Shown piece by piece: positions 56,963 to 64,000 of a stretch of DNA of 64,000 nucleotides (position 1 is the first letter of the stretch; each line of letters starts with the position of its first letter). Origin of the DNA: Chlorophyllum brunneum. Lineage: Eukaryota > Basidiomycota > Agaricomycetes > Agaricales > Agaricaceae. Below the pieces are notes generated by a model. The model was given only the letters and a program-made list of their open reading frames with translations. It had not been told where the DNA came from and made no database searches. The position numbers and the translations under genes were made by a program. Location of the stretch: positions 992,001-1,056,000 of the forward strand of contig OY756150.1 in assembly GCA_963576785.1 (NCBI GenBank). The letters run 5' to 3'.

Positions 56963-57967
56963 CCTTTCACTTTCTGGCGTTTGGGGTTTGTGCTATTTAT
57001 TCTGTGCTCATGACTGCGATGACTTCTGATGACTCCGTAACGACTCTTGTAACGAATATTTGTAAACCAATGGATGTGCACTGTCTCTTTTTGTTGAGTG
57101 CCTGAGGTTGTGTAGCCCTGTTCATACGTTCGGTTCCGAGGGTCACTCGTAGGGGGTGACGACCTTCTATGCGTGTGACGCTGTAACCTTGAACAACCCA
57201 CCACTATGCACTTTTTTGTGGGCCGTCTTTCTTCCGGAGCCACCATATCCAGACCTCGGAACTCAGGACGGGGCGCCTCTGTCCTTCACAGGACCACGGA
57301 TTCGATCACTTGGCGCTTCCTTTTCACACTGCTCGCCTTTCGTCATAGTATGTTTGGAACATTACGACGAAAATAGGCTTCGGCCGGACCACTTGTGTTC
57401 TTCTTGAAGATGCTGACGGGCGAGTCCGAAGATCAACCTGATCAACTCCACAATTACAGCGTGATAGGTCACGGCACCATATTATGTTCTCAGGTCGATA
57501 TCTAAGAAGATACCTCGAACTGGTTGTCATTCGTGTTCTTCGAGCGGTAGCTCACATGCGAAAACATTCACTGGGTCTCTGAACAAGCACTGAAGCCGTT
57601 TCTACGAGAGCCACGGCAAGTTGCACTTAGAACACGGTTATATCTGTTAAACGAACGCCATCACGGAAGTCCACCTCCCTCCGCTGGATGTGGTCACCGG
57701 GCAACCCTTCCACGCGGCTTGGGAAGCGCCTCCACTCAATTCTGCTTGCGGTTTGCTCAACGTGAATGGCCTTTAGTGCTTGGACATCACTTCTGTTAAC
57801 ACCAGTCTCAATCATTCGTATTTTTAGTCTTCCCAACTTGTGGATCGTAAGACATGTGGTACCAACAGCCGGGCCGGCAACGAGTCCAGGGGTGATATAT
57901 ATGCTCTAGTGGACCCACTCCTACAGAACTAAACCTCTATCTACTGATTTACGTACGTGGTTGTGCC
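56963..57967. other. intergenic upstream of the GH127-like gene
   Basis: About 1 kb without a callable gene. A TATATATG lies about 70 bases before the glycosidase ATG (near 57896-57903) and could be its TATA element. A minus-strand frame at 57627-57836 has protein-like composition but no recognised motif. Confidence 0.4.
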
Positions 57968-60900
57968 ATGAAGTTTTTACCTGCATTGCGATTGCTGGCC
58001 CTTTCTGGAGCGTTCCTTCTCGCCGAAGGGCAAACTGGACGTAGGTTAGCTCAACCATCCTAGAGTGAACCAGCGGTACTGACGGTTTCTGGCACTAACA
58101 GTTGCGCCAAAGAAGTTTTTGGCTCTCCCTCTTGGACAAGTCAGACCTAGTGGATGGCTAATGGACCAGGTAATACTATTTCTGTCATATTTTTCCCTTG
58201 TTTTGCGACCTCCACTGTTTAGTTGGAAGTTCAAACCAATGGCCTTGCTGGTCACGAACACGAATTCTATAATTAGTGCGAATCTATATTGATCCCGGCT
58301 CGAGGTCTTGCTCACCGATCAACAGCGTCTCGCAGACTGACTGGACTGGCGGTACATCGGCATACTCTAGTCTAGAAGAAGGTATGACGTTCGCCTGAGC
58401 TTACGCGAAAAACGATTGACGTTCTGAAACTAGCTGGAAGCTATTGGTTTGTAAGTCATGAAACGGCATTGCCTCCCAGAAGGCTCACGATGACACATAT
58501 AGAACGCGATGGTTCCGAACAGCGTCCTTGTTAACAATACAGTTATTCACCAGAAGACTCTCGATTTTCTGAACTATGTGTTATCTCGCCAAGATTCGAC
58601 TGGTTGGCTTGGTCCAGAAGTCGGCACCTCGAAGCCTCGCTACCTCTGGGGAAGGTCAGTCAATCAAAGACCCAGTACCTTTCCTTCTTGGCTCAATTTC
58701 TTCAGGTACCCCTTCTTCTTTGGAGCAATCCAACTCACCGAAGTTCACCCTGAACTTACTGATGACGTCGTTACGGCCCTTCACAAATTTGTCGCTTTGG
58801 CTAATCAGATGCTCAAGAATAATGGTGAAGGTGTTGAAGCCTGGACTCAGACACGTTGGGAAGACTTCGTCATCACTTTGCAATGGTAGGTTCGAGATGT
58901 GCTGCCCCGTAGCTCGAGCTTAAATTTTCTTAGGTTGTACGACAACCACCCCAACGGGAACGAGGACATTTTACTTGATACGATGAAGCGGTTGAAATGG
59001 ACTGGTGTTCCCTGGGAGAAGGTTTTCTCCGAAGAGGTAGACGGACACACTTTATACGCTTTCCCCATCGCTGACCTTAGTTTCCTAGTACTTCCCAACG
59101 AAGGCTGGTAAGCGAATTCCCGGGCTTCGTCGATAAAATCATTACTTTACCATAACTTGAACTTAACAGTCGAGCATACCCCAGTATGTTCTAGCTAATT
59201 TGATTGAGCTCCCCCAATTAACCATGATTCTAGAACCCTTTCAACCTTCCGTTGACTGTAAGTCTCCCTACAATCTTTACGAATGGGATTAATTGAAATC
59301 GTGTTCCAGTGGCATGGCGTCAACATGGCGGAAGGTCTCAAGGCCCTCCCTTCTACGTATCGTTTTACGCACAACCAGAGCGGTGAGTGCACATATCACT
59401 GCTTGAGGCTAAAATGGTTCTAAAACATCTTCGGTAGACATTGACGTCGCAAGCAAGGGTTGGGATATGTTGTTCCAGTACCACGGCAGGCCCTCCGGTA
59501 TTTATGCTGCAGACGAATACTTGGCCGGCTTGGAAGCTGTTCGAGGGTGAGTTCACTTTTCGCCACTCAAGTGAGTATGTCATTGACAGACTGCAGGACC
59601 GAACTGTGCCTTGTAGTGGTATGTTTCATATCGGGCACTAAAAGGATAGAACTCTGAGTCTTCACCGTGCCACTGTGCCTTAGGAAACCATGTTCTCGTA
59701 CGTTATTGCGAATCGCAATCGGTTTATACACTGCTTACTCTTTCCTCAGGGGATCGTACCTTTACCAAGTTATTGGGGACCCTAAATTTGCCGACAGGGT
59801 AAGTCCAAACATTTTGCGATCGTTCACTCTTCTCACCGAACTCGCAAGGTTGAGAGGATCACATACAATGCACTCCCCGCAACACTGACTGGAGGTTAGT
59901 TCGCATTGATTGCTGCTGTGTATCAACCCCTGATCGTAGTGTAGATATGTGGAGTCGACAGTACCTACAACAGCAGAACCAGATCGCCTCTCAGAACATG
60001 AATCCGTGAGCAGTTTGATTGAAAATCCTACTGTCGACCACTTACATCCCTCAGGAACCCATTCCCCAACGACGGGTAAGCAATCGTAATGAGGATGAGG
60101 CTCATACGTGAAATTGCTTAAAATGATAATAGAGCTTATTCCAACGTTTTTGGACTGCAACCAAACTACCCGTCAGTGTTCTGGACTGGCCTAACCCAGA
60201 ACCGTTCTAAACCTGAGTTTACAGCTGCTGCACAGTCAACTTCCCGCAGGGATGGCCCAAATTCATTTCAAACTCCTTCCTCACGACCGCCGACCAGAAG
60301 TCGCTCGTCCATTTATACCTTGGACCATTCTCAACTTCGACCACTCTCGCATCAGGTCAGTTTGAGCATGCTCAGTTATATGATCTTTGATTCATTGTAT
60401 CGCAGGGAATCGGGTTACTGTCAACGTTGACACGACCTATCCATTCAGTGACACCTTAACTACGACAATTACCGCGACCAATGCTTTTACTTACTATGTC
60501 CGTATCCCGAGTTGGGTCTCTGGAGGCACTATCGCCATCAACGGCGGACAGGCAAGAGCAGTCAGCCCATCAAATGGCTTGCACGCAGTCTCTGTTTCTG
60601 CAGGCACCACCAAATTCGTCCTCAACTTGCCAGCCAAGATCACGACTGGTACGCCTATAAATTCGTTGGTGTGCACCTACGTTGCTGAAATGCCTTATTA
60701 TAGAGAGTCGCCTCCATGGATCCATCGCCGTTCACCGCGGGCCTTTCAACTTCGCTTTTGATAGTGAGTGTCTTGGTCGTGAATCATAATCAGGTCCTCA
60801 TCTCTCCCAATAGTCCCGAGAAGCCAGAAAGTCCTCACAAGGAACTCACAGCAGCCGCTCGCAGTCGACCTCGAATTCGACGCAACTACGGCGTGGCAAT

Positions 60901-61209
60901 ACGCAATCGACCCTGATACACTTCAGTTCCACACGACTTCACCGAGTTCGCTTCCAAGCCCCGTCTTTGACTCTGGAAAGTCGCCTTTGAGTATGACGGT
61001 TACGGCGTGCCGCATCAATTGGGCTACTGCTGGTGACACGTTTGCTGCTTCGCCCCCCACAAACCCCTCATGCACAGGAGGGAACACAACATTGACTCTG
61101 ACCCCCCTCGGAGTGAGTTGGAATTATCTCGGCATGATGATATCTCACTGAGGGCTATTTATTTCAGACCACCAAGTTGAGGATCAGCGAGTTCCCTGTC
61201 ATGGCATGA
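57968..61209 (+). CDS. secreted GH127/DUF1680-family glycosidase-like protein, 25 exons
   Basis: I assembled 25 exons (first 57968-58040, last 61168-61209) with 24 introns in 3.24 kb; all phases agree and give 655 residues. Signal peptide MKFLPALRLLALSGAFLLAEG. Family motifs follow: QVRPSGWLMDQLEVQTNGLA, LGPEVGT, HGVNMAEGLKALPSTYR, RGTELCLVVETMF, DMWSRQYLQQQNQ and PNYPCCTVNFPQGWPKF. Glu316-x-Cys318 and Cys399-Cys400 match the zinc-binding and cysteine-nucleophile set described for bacterial GH127 beta-L-arabinofuranosidases. Activity toward arabinose-containing plant polymers is therefore plausible but unproven. Exons 5, 10 and 15 are only 17, 14 and 14 nt. Intron 6 (58655-58705) is 51 nt, in frame and stop-free. 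Confidence 0.88.
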
Positions 61210-61614
61210 GGCCAAGACACATAGTGAACGATATTGAAGCATTGTCAAACCACGGAAAGTTGAACACAGCATCCGCTACCACGAGCGGATGTAGTAACAG
61301 TACAAATATCTTAGCGGATCAAACAAATACATCGGGTTTCATTAAGAATACCGCAATTCTTAGCATTCGGTTTTAGTGGGAGTCATCTATGAATGCGGCA
61401 AAGGCATTCGCTGTGGTCGTTGCGTGGTCTAAAAATACATAAAAAAGTGAAGCTATATATGAATGGTCTAGAGCCTAGTGTCGTATATCGAAATCGTAAC
61501 GATCAAATAGATGGAAAGAAATGGTATCCACCAGAATCAATCATAATGCGTCGAATCAGTCGTGTCTTATGTTCCAGAAGAAAAGATATATCTCGATCCG
61601 GCGTGAAGATGTGC
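61210..61614. other. convergent intergenic gap
   Basis: 405 bases between the stop codons of the glycosidase-like gene (plus) and the CorA-like gene (minus). It contains the inverted repeat CATCCGCT / AGCGGATG (about 61269 and 61284; CATCCGCTACCACGAGCGGATG) and a pair of GAATGCGG/CGCAT words. Suitable for terminators; no gene seen. Confidence 0.5.
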
Positions 61615-63965
61615 TCACACCCAGCTGTCATTTACTTTTGTCTCCATTTCTTCCTCATAATCATCCCTCATCGTCCGGTCTACTACTCGTTTCGCTCTCG
61701 CCTCCCGGGCACGTTTCCCTGACCACCACTGTTGAAGCAGGTAATAAGGCCAACCCAACCGGGTGAAGAATGGCTTGTCACCCAGAAGGTAACGACTTTG
61801 AAACGCAACAACAACCCAAATAGTTAGTATCGTGAGGGGAACGGCAAAGGCAACGTAGTATCGAAGATCGCCGTTCGTCCCTGGTGCAATTTCGTGAGTG
61901 TTCATTCCGAACACACCCTATCGAACAAATTAGGGACATTAACAAATCACTAGCAAGGACATACCGCAACAAAGGACGCAGGGAGGAAAACCATCGTGAG
62001 ATAAGCAATCTGTTTCATCTATTGTCCGGGGGTAAGACGGTGGAAGGAAATTCCAAGATAAAACCTTACAGCTGCGCTATCTCTCATAGCTGACTCTGTC
62101 ATTCCTCTCATTAGTTTACTGTCCGAAATATTCACGCTACAAAACACCTGTTAAAGCATGGCCATATTGGCATTAGTCACCGTACCCCAGAATAATTATA
62201 CACGTACCAAGTTCATCACATTCTTCAGTCGTTGCTCCTGCATCGTTAAGTCCTTCTCCAACCGGTTAATCTCGAGGATCAGGTTACCGCATTCCCTGTC
62301 CAGGAATTTGCTGCTCAAGTCCTTGTCGCGTTCTTCAATTCGATCCGAAGTCATCGCGGGGTTTCTGTGTTTGTGGATGAATTCGATTGTTTTTCGGAAG
62401 TCGTCGAGGAGTGAGGCATAGTAAAGTTGATGGGCGCGAACAATGTGAAGGTCTTGTGTCATCTTCCATTTCCCTGTATCAATGACTTTTGATTCCTGTC
62501 GTAATGATCAACTATGAAGATGATGCAGGAAATGAAAGAATACACAAACCAATTGGCATATATGTTTGTATAAGTGCTCTAGTGCTTGATCCCACGAGTA
62601 CATCGCGTGCCAGATGTATGTTAGCAGAAGAAGAGTGGGGTCACTAGATTCCTGAAACATCTTCTGCCAGTAGACACTTTGACCTTCGAACTTCGAATTA
62701 ATAAAACTCGCAAGTAGAGGATCATGCTCAACCTACCCGCAAACCGAATCCTGTCATGGAGCTCTTCTGCTCGCGTCGTCGGTAAATCCAAACTCGGATG
62801 GTAGGAAATAATAGTGCTCCCATCAATGTTTCGGATTAAATGAACGGAGAGCAAATCCAAGCAGAGGTATCTGTCAACTGGCTGGGGTGTCATTTATACG
62901 TCACTGTGTAGTAAAGGGGACCTACGGTATCGCAGTTTCAGGGGAGCTTTCGTATCAATAGACTCCTCAACTACAAGCGCTTGTTAAAACCGTCTGAAGG
63001 CGCAAAATATCACTTTACTCACAAACAGTCGACTGTGGAATTTTACCACCACCACGAGTAGATGATACAGATTCGGAAGAATTAGTATGAATGTGTCCAG
63101 AGTATGGACGAGTCGCAGCCTTGTGATCGGGCATTTTTTCGATGGAAACCGAGCGTAAGAACGTGAGCGTAATCATTAAATCTGTAGCGTAAGATTTGAG
63201 CGGTAAGAACGCATTCCTGGGTGAAATACACATACGATCACCCACTCCGGGCTGCATGTCCGCTTGGAACCGAGAAGGTATCCAATTCAGGGAAGAAGAG
63301 AAGAAGAATGGCTCGATGTTATATCTGACGGGAGTAAGGTTAGTCAGTTGAGTCCGTCAAGGGGTTGAGTGGTCACACTTGGTTCCCAGCATCTGGAGCA
63401 TTGGACCCGACATCTCTTCAACGAAGATGGCTCGTGTCTTTGATGACGGAGGGCGCTATAAATTGAGCGCCATTAGTTTGTCTCCCAGCGGGTGACAAAC
63501 GGTTCTTACCTTAGATTCTAGAATGCCCTTCCAAGTCGCCTCCTCCCCCTTTTTCCCCCGCTTGGTAGTGGTTTTTGCCGCATTAGTGAAATACCCGTGA
63601 TCGTCGATGTCGAGATGATGACAGACACAATCTTTATCGGACACGTGCTGAATGGCTTCTGTAATTTTACTCTTCTGCACCTGCGCATTGGTCCAGTTCG
63701 GAAATCGTGACTCTGGGTACCCTTTCCAGCAATTGTCGCAGTTTGTGTGGTCACAAAGGTCGGGGATGGGTGGTTTCCCGGCATCCATAAGTTTCATTTG
63801 GTCAATATTCAGTTCTATGTCTGCTGTCAGAAATACATGGGGCAAAACTATGGGATGGTACGCCGCCCGCTCACCGTCATCAATGTCAACCCACGGCCAA
63901 GGAGCCGACGGTGCCGCATGCCGGAAGGATGGTGATGGCAATGAACTTCCTCTGCGCTCATGCAT
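61615..63965 (-). CDS. CorA-like divalent metal transporter, basidiomycete type
   Basis: Ten exons in gene order: 63510-63965, 63379-63455, 63236-63324, 63023-63181, 62737-62877, 62550-62683, 62208-62495, 62070-62147, 61965-62018, 61615-61917; 592 residues. The long soluble N-terminal part holds YNIEPFFFSSSLNWIPSRFQ and a helical region before the membrane (QDLHIVRAHQLYYASLLDDF, RLEKDLTMQEQRLKNVMNL). The first membrane helix ends in the CorA signature GMN (about 496-498, in AGVFGMNTHEI), and the second is YYVAFAVPLTILTIWVVVAF. GMN-type transporters carry Mg2+ or Zn2+ as homopentamers. The start ATG 63965 is 35 bases from the window edge, so an upstream exon cannot be excluded. Confidence 0.85.
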
Positions 63966-64000
63966 GTGAGAAGATGAAGAATTTTGAGTCGATAAAGTCT

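Noticed and set aside
61393..61766. Plus-strand frames at the 3' end of the CorA-like gene
   Set aside because: Antisense to, or just beyond, the last CorA-like exon, without motifs.

Overview
This window is nuclear DNA of a filamentous basidiomycete, most likely a mushroom-forming Agaricomycete. The evidence is very dense short introns (mostly 45-65 nt, GT..AG, branch sites like CTAAC/CTGAC), a fruiting-body lectin of the Agaricus bisporus type, Agaricomycete-style F-box families, an expanded-type CorA-like transporter, and ordinary fungal housekeeping genes (IRE1, SPO7, JIP5, SET1, an ALDH7-type dehydrogenase, initiator tRNA). Every exon model here was built by hand from splice signals and reading phase. 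For the 14 genes modelled from an inferred start to a stop, the exon lengths add up to a whole number of codons; the F-box copies keep phase too, but their starts are uncertain.

Layout. 1-9 kb: a minus-strand tandem array of four paralogous F-box genes sharing three intron positions. Copy 1 is dead, copies 2 and 3 look intact, and copy 4 carries a fresh 238-bp duplication across a splice donor. 9.06-12.54 kb: a plus-strand gene with a degenerate Ulp1/C48-like region, followed by a mosaic pseudogene (12.8-13.57 kb) joining a piece of that gene to a piece of the F-box gene. 13.57-21.9 kb: a compact minus-strand block of SPO7-like, IRE1 and a Ser-rich two-TM membrane protein. 21.9-26.5 kb: gene-poor, with decayed exon-like remnants. 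26.5-28.5 kb: an F-box/LRR gene. 30.2-31.0 kb: a frameshifted conserved basidiomycete gene. 32.0-41.97 kb: JIP5/WDR55, ALDH7-type dehydrogenase, a coiled-coil protein and a four-finger CCCH protein, all on plus. 42-45.6 kb: gene-poor with minus-strand exon-like pieces. 45.65-52.3 kb: a two-domain GFA/CENP-V-like protein, a minus-strand initiator tRNA-Met, and SET1. 52.3-54.9 kb: no callable gene. 54.9-64 kb: the fruiting-body lectin, a small secreted GPI-type protein, a 25-exon secreted GH127/DUF1680 glycosidase-like gene, and a CorA-like GMN transporter on minus.

How the parts relate. IRE1 (ER stress sensor) and SPO7 (regulator of the Nem1-Spo7 lipin phosphatase at the ER/nuclear membrane) sit next to each other on the same strand and both act on ER membrane homeostasis. 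The left 13.6 kb is a birth-and-death region of F-box (ubiquitin) and Ulp1-like (SUMO-type) sequences. The most unusual items are the splice-buffered duplication in F-box copy 4, the in-frame F-box introns that hide inside open frames, the mosaic pseudogene, and several micro-exons (11, 14, 15 and 17 nt). I did not find a prokaryote-like defence or mobile system, and no complete transposon is visible.
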